64,000 nt of DNA from the NCBI RefSeq assembly GCF_050847355.1, contig NZ_CP193755.1, forward strand, positions 558,001 to 622,000. The letters run 5' to 3'. Positions within the stretch are counted from its first letter, which is position 1, and every line of letters begins with the position of its first letter. Source of the stretch: Limimaricola sp027213785. GTDB lineage: Bacteria; Pseudomonadota; Alphaproteobacteria; Rhodobacterales; Rhodobacteraceae. The position numbers and the translations under genes are program-made. This document shows, piece by piece, positions 1-9,700 of this stretch. Below the pieces are notes generated by a model, which did not search any database, had not been told where the DNA came from, and worked only from the letters and a program-made list of their open reading frames with translations.

Positions 1-65
1 TCTGACATTTTCGCCCGCATCACAGCAAATTCCGTGTCCCTTGTAATCCGACGCCGGGTCATTGA

Positions 66-740
66 TCAATCTACGGTGGCGGGAACCCGCCGAGGCCGTG
101 CCTTTCGTGGGAACCTGCGGGGCGCCAGCCGCAACACCCTGCCCGCCGTTTCAGCGATCAGGCCGATATCGTGGCAGATCGTGGCGTGGCGCTGATAGAT
201 CAGATCCAGCCGCGCCTTGCGGGGCACGCAGCGGCGGCGATAGACCGCATCGGTTTCTTCGGCCGAGCGGCAAAGCGCCAGAAGTCGCTCCTCGGTGGCG
301 TGATAGCGCAGGCTGGCCAGCCCGGTGATGCCGGGCCGCGAGCGCAGCACCGCCGCATAGAGATCGGGAAAGGCTTCGACGTAGATGCGCAAAGGCGGCC
401 TGGGACCGACGAGGCTGATATCGCCGCGGATCACGTTCCACAGCTGCGGCAACTCGTCGGCGCGGGTCCGTCGCAGCATGCGGTGCAGCCCCGACATGCG
501 GTCCGATTTGTCACCGCCGGTCACGCCGGTGGCGCGGGTGCCGTAGGGGGCAGGGCGCATGGTCCGCAGCTTGATCAGGCCAAAGGACTGCTCCGGCGTG
601 CGCATCCGCTCGGCCACGTAGAAGACCGGCCGTCCCTCCTTCACGAGCAAGAGCAGGACGAGCGCGGCCAGTACCGGCCACAGCAGAGCCAGCAGCAGGA
701 TCGACACCGTAAGGTCGAAGGCGCGCTTGGCCGGCGTCAT
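66..740 (-). CDS. Bacterial sugar transferase (initiating glycosyltransferase)
   Basis: Likely a phosphoglycosyltransferase that loads the first sugar phosphate onto undecaprenyl phosphate at the inner membrane, starting a surface polysaccharide. The 224-aa protein has one hydrophobic helix near residues 9-33, then PVFYVAERM, the IKLRTM segment, ELPQLWNVIRGD and SLVGPRPP, all typical of the WcaJ/PssY-like catalytic domain. It is the short form, without the long N-terminal membrane domain. Its ATG overlaps the stop of the upstream epimerase gene (ATGA), so the two are co-translated. The polysaccharide cluster probably continues to the left of the window. The sugar substrate cannot be read from the sequence. 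Confidence 0.88.
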   Translation of the reverse strand: MTPAKRAFDLTVSILLLALLWPVLAALVLLLLVKEGRPVFYVAERMRTPEQSFGLIKLRTMRPAPYGTRATGVTGGDKSDRMSGLHRMLRRTRADELPQLWNVIRGDISLVGPRPPLRIYVEAFPDLYAAVLRSRPGITGLASLRYHATEERLLALCRSAEETDAVYRRRCVPRKARLDLIYQRHATICHDIGLIAETAGRVLRLAPRRFPRKARPRRVPATVD

Positions 741-1585
741 GCAGGCCTCCAGCCGGCCAGCCGCGCCTCGGCCACGAGACCGGGCGCGGTGGCGGTGGCG
801 ACGGGGCCGGCAATGGCGGCAAGCTGCGCCGTGTCGAGAAGAGTTTCGGGCAGGGCGGTTTCCGGAGCGGGGCGCCAGTGCCAGCGCGCTCCGGCTGCCT
901 CAAGCAGCGCCTCCATCGGCACCGCGCCGGGCTGCGCGAGGTTCAGGACGGGTGGCAGCTCCGGAGCCGACAGAAGCGCAGAGACGACCCGCGCCAGGCT
1001 CAGCGGCCCGACATAGGCGCGGCGCGGCCCGTGCCCCTCGGTGAAACGGTCGAGCGTGACCTGCCCGGCGGCCATCGCGTCGAACAACTGGTCGCAGCCC
1101 GCGACATTGGCGAGCCGCAGGCAACAGGCGCGGGGCGCCTCGGTGCCCAGCCTGTCGACCTCTTCGGCGACCGCGCGCTCCATGTCCAGCTTGGCCATGC
1201 CATAGGCGTTTGCGGGGCTGGCCTCCGTCTCTCGACAAGGGCCTTCGGCACGGCCGTAGACCGCGGCCGAGGACATCAGCAGCACCGGGCCGAGACCGTC
1301 GCGCGCGGCAAGGCGCAAAGCGGCCCGGGCAAGGTTGGCATTGGCAGCAAGCTCTTCCGGGGATCCCGATGTCACCCCTGCCAGAACGACGACGCCTTCG
1401 GGTCGTTCATGAAGCGGCGGTGCCGGCTCCCGCATGTCCCAGGCGTAATCGCCCCGCCGGCCATGCCACAGCGCGGCACGCCCCTCCGGCCAATGCCCGT
1501 CTTGGGCCAGCTTGCGCAGTGCCCGGCCAAGTCGTCCGGTGCCGCCGAGAATCAGCGGACCCGTCTGTGAAGGGGTTGCGGTCAT
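737..1585 (-). CDS. NAD-dependent epimerase/dehydratase (extended SDR)
   Basis: A 282-aa nucleotide-sugar epimerase/dehydratase-like protein. It has an N-terminal Rossmann motif (GGTGRLGR, residues about 14-21), a serine region around MSSAAVYG and a YxxxK-type pair in NAYGMAKLD. It is first in a two-gene unit with the sugar transferase, which points to a role in preparing a sugar for an extracellular polysaccharide. The exact sugar nucleotide is unknown. The protein is on the short side for a GalE-type enzyme, so a reductase role is also possible. Confidence 0.78.
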   Translation of the reverse strand: MTATPSQTGPLILGGTGRLGRALRKLAQDGHWPEGRAALWHGRRGDYAWDMREPAPPLHERPEGVVVLAGVTSGSPEELAANANLARAALRLAARDGLGPVLLMSSAAVYGRAEGPCRETEASPANAYGMAKLDMERAVAEEVDRLGTEAPRACCLRLANVAGCDQLFDAMAAGQVTLDRFTEGHGPRRAYVGPLSLARVVSALLSAPELPPVLNLAQPGAVPMEALLEAAGARWHWRPAPETALPETLLDTAQLAAIAGPVATATAPGLVAEARLAGWRPA

Positions 1586-1627
1586 GTCCGTCGGCTACCC
1601 GATCGGCGGTCGCAAGGCCAGATCCTC

Positions 1628-2236
1628 TCAGCCGCGGAACACCGAACGCGACCCGATCAGCCGCAAAGTGCCGCTCAGATAGCACACTGCTCCGAATACC
1701 CATGCCAGCGGCGCGAAGTAGCCGGGCAGCAGGCAAAGCAGCACGAAGAAGCCGATCGTCTCGGTGCCCTCCAGCAATCCGTTCGAAAAGTAGAGCGACT
1801 TGATGCCCTGCGCCGAGGTCTGCATGCGCTTCTTCTCGGCGAGGATCGCGTAGCCGAGGAATGTGGTGCCGTTGAAGTAGAAGGCGGCGAGCAGGAACCC
1901 GCCCGCGGCGCCATTGGCCGCCGGATCGGCCAGGACGAAGGCAAGCGGGATCGCGCCGTAGAAGGCGAAATCGGCGGCGATATCGAGATAGCCGCCCCAG
2001 TCGGTCCGGCGCGTGGCGCGGGCCACCGCCCCGTCGAGCCCGTCGGCGAGGCGCGACGCGAGGAGCGGCAGCAGGGCCCAGCCCGGCGCGCCGAGCGCGA
2101 TCATCGCCGCCGCGGCAAGGCCGAGCCCCAGCCCGGCCAGCGTCACTCCATCCGCGGTTGCCCCGGCGCGCGCCAACCTGCGACCGAGCCGGTTGAGCGG
2201 CGGGTCGATCAGGCGGCGGGCGGCGGCGTCGAGCAT
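1628..2236 (-). CDS. CDP-alcohol phosphatidyltransferase family protein
   Basis: An integral membrane enzyme that swaps CMP of a CDP-alcohol for a second alcohol in phospholipid or related synthesis. The signature DGLDGAVARA...GGYLDIAAD (D-x2-D-G-x2-A-R ... G-x3-D-x3-D) is intact near residues 65-90, and several hydrophobic helices follow. I chose the start MLDAAARR; an upstream in-frame ATG would add a hydrophilic stretch unlike the family. The product length is 202 aa. It could make phosphatidylglycerol phosphate or phosphatidylinositol-like lipid, or serve a head-group pathway; the motif does not discriminate. It stands alone between the epimerase and putR. Confidence 0.82.
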   Translation of the reverse strand: MLDAAARRLIDPPLNRLGRRLARAGATADGVTLAGLGLGLAAAAMIALGAPGWALLPLLASRLADGLDGAVARATRRTDWGGYLDIAADFAFYGAIPLAFVLADPAANGAAGGFLLAAFYFNGTTFLGYAILAEKKRMQTSAQGIKSLYFSNGLLEGTETIGFFVLLCLLPGYFAPLAWVFGAVCYLSGTLRLIGSRSVFRG

Positions 2237-2329
2237 CGGGACGGCTTTCTTCGGGGGCGGCCCATCATCGCGCCATGACCGCCGCGCGTCCATCGCGCAC
2301 GGCCTGGATGACACGATGGTGAGGGGGCG

Positions 2330-2800
2330 TCACATCGTGTCGTCGATGATCGGCTGCATCGAGACATAGGTGGAGGTGCCCGCGACGCCGGGCAGGGCCG
2401 AGATCTTGGTGCCCAGCACCTCGCGATAGCTGCGGATGTCGCGGGTCCGCACCTTGAGCAGGTAGTCGAAGCTGCCGGCGATCAGGTGACACTGCTCCAC
2501 CTCGGTGATCAGCCGCACGGCGGCGTTGAAGGCAGCAAGCGATTTCTCGGTGGTGTCGGCGAGCCGCACCTCGACGAAGGCAACGTGGTCGAGGCCAAGC
2601 TTGGCCGGGTCGATCACCGTCCGAAAACCTCGAATCACGCCCTTTTCCTGCAGTCGTTTCAGGCGCACCTGGCAGGGCGATTTCGACAGGCCGACCCGGA
2701 CCGCCAGTTCGGTCACCGGAAGCCGAGCATTTGCTGCCAGTTCGGCGAGAATGCGGTAGTCCGTGCGGTCAAGATGGCTGCCGGTGTCGGAATTGCTCAT
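2330..2800 (-). CDS. putR: Lrp/AsnC-family regulator of proline catabolism (PutR)
   Basis: A 156-aa Lrp/AsnC regulator with an N-terminal helix-turn-helix (LDRTDYRILAEL to VGLSKSPCQVRLKRL) and a C-terminal RAM ligand domain. It is divergent from putA. In Rhodobacter capsulatus and agrobacteria the Lrp-type PutR in this position activates putA in response to proline, and that is the likely role here. I prefer the MSNSDTG start because a GGGA sequence lies about 10 bases upstream; an ATG five codons earlier lacks one. The putA product here has no ribbon-helix-helix DNA-binding domain, so it needs a separate regulator. Confidence 0.88.
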   Translation of the reverse strand: MSNSDTGSHLDRTDYRILAELAANARLPVTELAVRVGLSKSPCQVRLKRLQEKGVIRGFRTVIDPAKLGLDHVAFVEVRLADTTEKSLAAFNAAVRLITEVEQCHLIAGSFDYLLKVRTRDIRSYREVLGTKISALPGVAGTSTYVSMQPIIDDTM

Positions 2801-2837
2801 CTTTCGTCCCGCCATATCAAGAGAAATCGGGCAAAAA

Positions 2838-2869
2838 GCGCGCTTTCCGTCGATTTTCGGGAAACGCGC
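2838..2869. promoter_or_regulatory. Inverted repeat between putR and putA, candidate operator
   Basis: GCGCGCTTTCC (2838-2848) faces GGGAAACGCGC (2859-2869) across a T-rich centre in the 122-base divergent spacer. The arms match with one base slipped. The position and size suit an Lrp-family binding site controlling both genes. Inference only. Confidence 0.4.
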
Positions 2870-2922
2870 CTTAGCTGATCAGGGATAGGATGAACCTGTC
2901 TTTTACTCAAGGGGGTCCGCCA

Positions 2923-5900
2923 ATGAGCGAGCTTGACGATCTGCGCATCCGCATCCGTGCCGATCATCGACGCGACGAGGCGGCTGTCCTCGCCGATCTG
3001 ATGGCCGCCGACCCGATCTCGGAGGAGCTGCGCGCCGCCGCCACGCGGCGCGGCGCCCAGCTGGTGCGCGCGATCCGCGACGATACGCGTCCCGGTATCA
3101 TGGAGGCGTTCCTCGCCGAGTACGGTCTTTCGACCCGCGAGGGCATCGCGTTGATGTGCCTCGCCGAGGCGCTGCTGCGGGTGCCCGACGCCAAGACCAT
3201 CGACGCGCTGATCGACGACAAGATCACGCCGTCGGACTGGAGCGCGCATCTCGGGAAAGCGGCTTCCCCGCTGGTCAACGCCTCGACCTGGGCACTGATG
3301 CTGACCGGCAAGGTGCTCGACGAGAAGGGCGAGGGGCTCGGCCTCGTGCTGCGCCGCGCGATCAAGCGTCTGGGCGAGCCGGTGATCCGCGCCGCGACCT
3401 ATGCGGCGATGCGCGAGATGGGCAAGACCTTCGTGCTCGGCCGCGACATCGACGAGGCGATCAAGCGCAGCCAGGGGCCCGCGAAGAAGGGCGCTACCTA
3501 CAGCTACGACATGCTGGGCGAGGCAGCGCTGACCGCGAAGGACGCGGCCGGCTTCATGAAGAGCTACGAGAACGCGATCGCGCGGATCTCGAAGGAGGCC
3601 ACCTCGGCCGACATCCGCGACAACCCCGGCATCTCGGTCAAGCTCTCCGCGCTGCACCCGCGCTACGAGGAGGCCCAGCGCGACCGGGTCATGGACGAGC
3701 TGGTGCCGCGGCTGTCGAAGCTCGCCCGCGCCGCCAAGGCGGGGAACATGGGTCTCAACGTCGACGCCGAGGAGGCCGACCGTCTCAACCTGTCGCTCGA
3801 CATCATCGAGGCGGTGCTGTCCGACCCCGAACTGGCCGGTTGGGACGGCTTTGGCGTCGTGGTGCAGGCCTATGGCCGCCGCGTCGGCGGCGTGCTCGAC
3901 TGGCTCTACGCGCTGGCCGAAAAACTCGACCGCAAGATCATGGTGCGGCTCGTCAAGGGCGCCTACTGGGATACCGAGATCAAGCGCGCGCAGGTCGAGG
4001 GACTGGAGGATTTCCCGGTCTTCACCGAGAAGGCCGCGACCGATGTGGCATGGCTGTCCTGCGCGCATCGCCTGCTGGGCATGACCGACCGGATCTATCC
4101 GCAATTCGCCACCCACAACGCCCATTCCGTTGCCGCCGTGATGGAGATGGCGGGCGAGCGGCGCGATTTCGAATTCCAGCGCCTGCACGGGATGGGCGAG
4201 GCGCTGCACGACAAGCAGATGGAGAGCGAGGGCACGCGGCTGCGCATCTATGCGCCGGTGGGCGCGCATCGCGACCTGCTGGCCTATCTGGTGCGCCGGC
4301 TGCTGGAGAACGGGGCGAATTCGAGCTTCGTGAACCAGATCGTCGACGAGAAGGTGCCCGCCGAGGTGGTCGCCGCCGATCCGTTCGAGAAGCTGGGCGG
4401 GCCGCGCCCCAAGGAGTTGCGCGATCCGCGCGCGCTGTTCCAGCCCGAGCGCGAGAACTCGCGCGGCTGGGACCTGACGGCGGTCGATGCGCTGGCCGAG
4501 TTCGACGCGGGCCGCGACGCGTTCCGCAACGCCAAGTGGCGCTCCGAGCCGATCCTCGCCACCGAGGAGCCCGCCGAAGGCGCCGAGGTGATCCCGGTGA
4601 CCAGCCCCGCCGATCCCTCCGACGTGGTGGGCGAGGTGATGATGTCGTCCAAGGCCGATGTCGAGAATGCCATCGCGCTCGCGCGGCGCTGGCAGGCGCC
4701 GGCCTCGGACCGTGGCGCCGCGCTGCGCCGCGCCGCCGAACTGTTCGAGGAGCATGCGCACGAGTTCTTCGCGCTCACCGCGCGCGAGGCCGGCAAGACG
4801 CCGAAGGATGCCGTGGCCGAACTGCGCGAGGCGGTCGATTTCCTGCGTTATTACGCGGCGCGTGGCGAGGAGCTGAAGGACCCGGCCCGGGGCACCTTCG
4901 CCTGCATCAGCCCCTGGAACTTCCCGCTGGCGATCTTCACCGGTCAGGTGGCCGCGGCGCTGGCGGCGGGCAACGCCGTGCTGGCGAAACCGGCCGAATC
5001 CACGCCGCTCACCGCGGCGCTGGGCGTTAGGCTGCTGCACGAGGCGGGCGTGCCGCGCGATGCACTGCAACTGCTGCCGGGCGCGGGGCGCGTCGTGGGA
5101 GCGGCGATCACCTCCGACCCGCGCATCGCGGGCGTGTGCTTCACCGGCTCAACCGAGACCGCCATCGGCATCGACCGCGCCATGGCCGCCAACATGGACC
5201 CGACCGCGCCGCTCATCGCCGAGACCGGCGGGCTGAACGCGATGATCGTCGATTCCACCGCGCTGCCCGAGCAGGCGGTGCGCGACATCGTCAATTCGGC
5301 CTTCCAGTCGGCGGGGCAGCGCTGCTCGGCGCTGCGCATGCTCTACCTGCAGGAAGACATCGCCGAGCATTTCCTCGAGATGCTGAAAGGCGCCACCGAG
5401 GAGATGCAGGTTGGCGACCCCTGGAGCCATGCCACCGATGTCGGTCCGGTAATCGACGGGCGCGCCGAGAAGGGCATCCGCGAACATGTCGAGAAGGCGC
5501 GCGCCGAGGGCCGCCTGCTGTGGCAGCTCGAGACGCCGTCGAAGGGCCACTACATCGGTCCGGCGCTGATCCGCCTGAACGGGATCGAGGAGCTGGAGCG
5601 CGAGGTGTTCGGGCCGGTGCTGCATGTCGCCACCTTCAAGGCGGGCGAGATCGACGCGGTCATCGACGCGGTCAACGCCACCGGCTACGGGCTGACCTTC
5701 GGCCTGCACACCCGGATCGACGACCGGGTCGAGCATGTGACGCGGCGCGTGAAGGTCGGCAATCTCTACGTCAACCGTAACCAGATCGGCGCCATCGTCG
5801 GCTCCCAGCCTTTCGGCGGCGAGGGGCTGTCGGGGACCGGGCCCAAGGCCGGCGGACCGCGCTACGTGGCGCGTTTCACCGAGCCGATGCGCATCGCCTC

Positions 5901-6399
5901 GCTGCCCGCCAATGGCCGCGAGGTACCGAGCGAGAAGGTGCAGAAGCTGCTCGACGCCGCGGCCCCCGATCCGGATCGGCGCGACACCGTCACCCTGCCG
6001 GGGCCGACGGGGGAATCGAACCGTCTCTCGGTGGTGCCGCGTGGCACCGTGCTTTGCCTCGGTCCCTCGGCCGAGGAGGCGAGGGCGCAGATCGAGACCG
6101 CCCGCGCCGCCGGCTGCGCCACCGTCGGCGTGGCGCCGGGGCTCTCGGGGGAGGGCAATCTCGATGGTACGCTCGACCCCGCGGCGCTGGAAAAGCTCTC
6201 GGGCTTCGACGCGGTCGCCCTGCGGGGCGGAGCGGATGCCCTGCGGCCGCTGCGCAAGGCGCTCGCCGCGCGAGAGGGGCGGCGTATCCCGTTGCTTTCC
6301 GAAGAGGATTTGGCGCTGCGACTGCAGCTTGAGCGCCACGTCTGCGTCGACACCACCGCCGCGGGCGGCAATGCCAGCCTGCTGGCCAGCGTCGGCTGA
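2923..6399 (+). CDS. putA: Bifunctional proline dehydrogenase / L-glutamate-gamma-semialdehyde dehydrogenase
   Basis: Oxidises proline to glutamate in two steps (FAD-dependent proline dehydrogenase, then NAD-dependent P5C dehydrogenase) at the inner face of the membrane. The 1158-aa protein carries the PRODH barrel in its first half (RLVKGAYWDTEIKRAQ near residue 342). An aldehyde dehydrogenase domain follows, with FTGSTETA (about 740), the general-base Glu in AETGGLNAM (about 766) and the nucleophile Cys in SAGQRCSALR (about 800). A degenerate Rossmann-like C-terminal segment (about 1010-1158) marks the longer type B PutA. The chosen ATG has AAGGGGG seven bases upstream; an earlier in-frame ATG at 2890 has none. 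It has no N-terminal DNA-binding domain. Confidence 0.96.
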   Translation: MSELDDLRIRIRADHRRDEAAVLADLMAADPISEELRAAATRRGAQLVRAIRDDTRPGIMEAFLAEYGLSTREGIALMCLAEALLRVPDAKTIDALIDDKITPSDWSAHLGKAASPLVNASTWALMLTGKVLDEKGEGLGLVLRRAIKRLGEPVIRAATYAAMREMGKTFVLGRDIDEAIKRSQGPAKKGATYSYDMLGEAALTAKDAAGFMKSYENAIARISKEATSADIRDNPGISVKLSALHPRYEEAQRDRVMDELVPRLSKLARAAKAGNMGLNVDAEEADRLNLSLDIIEAVLSDPELAGWDGFGVVVQAYGRRVGGVLDWLYALAEKLDRKIMVRLVKGAYWDTEIKRAQVEGLEDFPVFTEKAATDVAWLSCAHRLLGMTDRIYPQFATHNAHSVAAVMEMAGERRDFEFQRLHGMGEALHDKQMESEGTRLRIYAPVGAHRDLLAYLVRRLLENGANSSFVNQIVDEKVPAEVVAADPFEKLGGPRPKELRDPRALFQPERENSRGWDLTAVDALAEFDAGRDAFRNAKWRSEPILATEEPAEGAEVIPVTSPADPSDVVGEVMMSSKADVENAIALARRWQAPASDRGAALRRAAELFEEHAHEFFALTAREAGKTPKDAVAELREAVDFLRYYAARGEELKDPARGTFACISPWNFPLAIFTGQVAAALAAGNAVLAKPAESTPLTAALGVRLLHEAGVPRDALQLLPGAGRVVGAAITSDPRIAGVCFTGSTETAIGIDRAMAANMDPTAPLIAETGGLNAMIVDSTALPEQAVRDIVNSAFQSAGQRCSALRMLYLQEDIAEHFLEMLKGATEEMQVGDPWSHATDVGPVIDGRAEKGIREHVEKARAEGRLLWQLETPSKGHYIGPALIRLNGIEELEREVFGPVLHVATFKAGEIDAVIDAVNATGYGLTFGLHTRIDDRVEHVTRRVKVGNLYVNRNQIGAIVGSQPFGGEGLSGTGPKAGGPRYVARFTEPMRIASLPANGREVPSEKVQKLLDAAAPDPDRRDTVTLPGPTGESNRLSVVPRGTVLCLGPSAEEARAQIETARAAGCATVGVAPGLSGEGNLDGTLDPAALEKLSGFDAVALRGGADALRPLRKALAAREGRRIPLLSEEDLALRLQLERHVCVDTTAAGGNASLLASVG

Positions 6400-6700
6400 T
6401 CCAGAACCCGAAGCGCGCGCCCATCGAAGCTCGGCGCGCGCTTCGCTCTTGTCGGCTCCCGGAGGCGCAAATGCTGCCATGCCCGGGGGCACACTCCAAG
6501 ACTTGGCCGCGCCGGGGACGCAGGGGTGATGCGCCATTCGGAAGCGATGGGAGGGCTTCTCCTTTTGGAACCTTGTTCTCAAGGAGGGCACTTTAGGGTG
6601 ACCATGTAACAGGATTTTGCGTAATTCGTCTTCAAAACGGTGACCGCGTTGCCGTCGATCCGCGCTAGGCTGCGATCGTCATTAGCCAGGGGAGGGGCGC
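6400..6700. other. Intergenic region putA to iorAB-type gene
   Basis: About 300 bases without a credible gene. It holds the putA hairpin at its left end, a less GC-rich stretch around 6550-6640 that could contain the promoter of the next operon, and the ribosome site CAGGGGAGGGG just before the ATG at 6701. I could not make out a convincing -35/-10 pair. Confidence 0.6.
6409..6453 (+). terminator. Terminator after putA
   Basis: A perfect 13-bp stem (CGAAGCGCGCGCC at 6409-6421, complement at 6433-6445) with an 11-base loop is followed by CTCTTGTC. The T-run is weak but the stem is very strong and lies just after the putA stop. Confidence 0.65.
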
Positions 6701-9700
6701 ATGACGATGCAGATGTCGCTCGACGACAAGTACACGGCGGAGACAGGTCATGTCTTCCTGACCGGAATTCAGGCGCTGGTGCGCCTGCCGATGACCCAGA
6801 TGCGGCGCGACCGCGCCGCCGGGCTCAATACCGGCACGTTCATCTCGGGATATCGCGGCTCGCCGCTGGGCGGCTATGACCAGCAGCTGATGGCCGCGCG
6901 CAAGCATCTCGACCCGCTCGACATCGCCTTCCAGCCGGGGGTCAACGAGGATCTCGCCGCCACCGCCGTCTGGGGCAGCCAGCAGCTTGGCCTGTCCGAA
7001 GGCGCGAAGAAGGACGGCCTTCTGGGCCTGTGGTACGGCAAGGGGCCGGGTGTCGACCGCTCGGGTGACGTGCTCAAGCACGCCAACGCGGCAGGCACCT
7101 CGGCGCATGGCGGGGTGCTGGCCTTCGCCGGCGACGACCACACCTGCAAGTCGTCCTCGATCCCGCACCAGTCGGACCACGCCTTCATCTCGGCACTGAT
7201 GCCGATGCTGTATCCCAGCTCCGTGCACGAGTTTCTCGAGCTGGGCCTCCTCGGCATCGCCATGTCACGCTATTCGGGCTGCTGGGTCGGCTACAAGGTG
7301 ATCTCCGAAACGGTCGAGACCTCGACCGTCGTCGATCTCGCACAGGAGCGTCGGCAGTTCCTGCTGCCCACCGATTTCGAGATGCCCGAAGGCGGGCTTA
7401 ACCTGCGCTGGCCCGATCCGCCGCTGGTGCAGGACGAGCGGCTGCAGGAATACAAGGGCTTCGCGGCGCTGGCCTTCGCCCGCGCCAACCGCGTCGACCA
7501 GGTGACGATCGACACGCCGAACGCCCACTTCGGCATCGTCGCCTCGGGCAAGGCCTACGAGGACGTGCGGCAGGCGCTGGCCGAGATGGGGCTCGGGCCG
7601 GAGGAGTGGAAGGCGATCGGCCTGCGCCTCTACAAGGTGCGCATGCCCTGGCCGCTGGAGCCCGAGGGCATCCGCCACTTCTCCGAGGGGCTCGACGAGG
7701 TGCTGATCGTCGAGGAGCGCCGCGAGATCATCGAGAACCAGATCAAGCAGCAGCTCTTCAACTGGCGCGCCGACGTGCGGCCGCGGATCATCGGCAAGCA
7801 TGACGAGAAGGACCGCCCCTTCCTGTCGCTTTCCCAAGGTCTCACCGTCGGCTCCGTCGGCCGCGCCATCGCCGACCGGCTGCTGCACATCGACCTGCCC
7901 GAAGGCTTGCACGACCGGATCGAGGCCGAGCTGCGCCGTCTTGAAGCGGGTCATGCCCGGGGACAGGCGCATGAGGCGCCGATCACCCGGCTGCCGCATT
8001 ACTGCCCCGGCTGCCCGCACAATACATCTACCAAGGTGCCGGAAGGGTCCAAGGCGATGGCGGGGATCGGCTGCCACTACATGGTGCAGTGGATGGACCG
8101 GAACACCGAGACCTTCACCCATATGGGCGCCGAGGGCGTGCCATGGACCTCGATCGGCCGGTTCACCGAGGAAAAGCATCGCTTCGTGAACCTAGGCGAC
8201 GGCACCTTCTTTCATTCCGGCCATCTCGCGATCCGCCAATCGGTCGCGGCGAAGGCCAACATCACCTACAAGATCCTCTACAACGACGCCGTTGCGATGA
8301 CCGGCGGCCAGAAGGTCGACGGCCCGCTCTCGCCCGAGCAGGTGACGCATCAGGTGCACCACGAGAACGTGGCGAAGATCGTCCTGCTCTCGGATCATCC
8401 CGAGAATTACGACCGCGTCGATCTCGCGCCCGGCACCGAGATCCGCCATCGCGACGATGTCGACGCGGTGATGCGCGAGCTGCGCGAGATCGAGGGCGTG
8501 ACCGTCATGGTCTATGTCCAGACCTGCGCCGCCGAGCTGCGCCGCCGCCGCAAGCGGGGCAAGGCCGAGGACCCCGACATGCGCGTGCATATCGACCCGG
8601 CGGTCTGCGAAGGGTGCGGCGATTGCTCGGTGCAGTCGAACTGCATCGCGGTCGAGCCTCTGGAGACCGAGCTGGGCCGCAAGCGCCAGATCAACCAATC
8701 GGCCTGCAACAAGGACTTTTCCTGCCTCAAGGGCTTCTGTCCCTCCTTCGTGACGCTGCGCGGTGCCAAGCCGCATAAGCGCCCGGCCGCCGAAGGCCCC
8801 GACGTCTCAGGCTTGCCCGAGCCGGCGCTGCCCGAGATCACCCGGCCGTGGAACATCGCCGTCACGGGCGTCGGCGGCACCGGCGTTCTGACCATCGGCG
8901 CGCTTCTGGGCGTCGCGGCGCATATGGAGGGTCTGTCGCCGATGATCCTCGACATGGCCGGTCTCGCGCAGAAGGGCGGCGCGGTGCTGAGCCATATCCG
9001 CATCTCGACGCATGAGCGGCCCGCGACGGCGCCGCGCATCGCCACCGGGACCGCAGACCTGCTGCTGGCCGCCGATAGCGTCGTGGCGGCCTCGAAGGAC
9101 GGCGTCACCCTGTGCGACGCGAGCCGCACCCATGCGGTGATGAGCACCAAGCTCTCGCCCACTTCGGACTTCGTGCGTCAGCGCGATTTCGACTTCCGCT
9201 CGGCGGGCGTCATGCGGGCGGTGGAAAGGACGGTGCGCTCGTCGGAGCATTTCCACGATTTCGCCCATGTCGCGCGCGAGCTTTGCGGCGACGAGATCGC
9301 GGTGAACATCATGATGCTGGGCTATGCCTGGCAGCAGGGCTTCATCCCGGTGGGCCGCGAGGCCATCGCCGAGGCCGTGCGTCTCAACGGTGTGGCGGTG
9401 CAGTCGAATCTCGACGCCTTCGACTGGGGCCGCGTGATGGCGGCAGAGCCCGAGCGGGTGATCCGCGAGATGGGCGAAACCGACGAGCCGCCGCATCTGC
9501 CGCAGGCGCAGATGACGCTCGACCAGCTCGTGGCGCACCGCACCGGTCACCTGACCGCCTACCAGGATGCAAAGCTCGCCCGGCGCTACACCGATCGGGT
9601 GGCGCGGGTCCGTGCGGCGGTGGAAGGCCACGCGCAGGCGGAGGAGATCACCCGCGCGGTCGCGCAGAACTATGCCAAGCTCCTGTCCTACAAGGACGAA

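Noticed and set aside
2797..5070. A 757-codon open frame on the minus strand across putA
   Set aside because: It lies opposite conserved putA and putR, its translation is low-complexity Arg/Gly/Ala/His-rich and matches no family. High GC makes such antisense frames common.
6596..6645. Direct repeat GGTGACC at 6597-6603 and 6639-6645
   Set aside because: Seven bases with 42-base spacing are within chance for this composition and have no supporting context.
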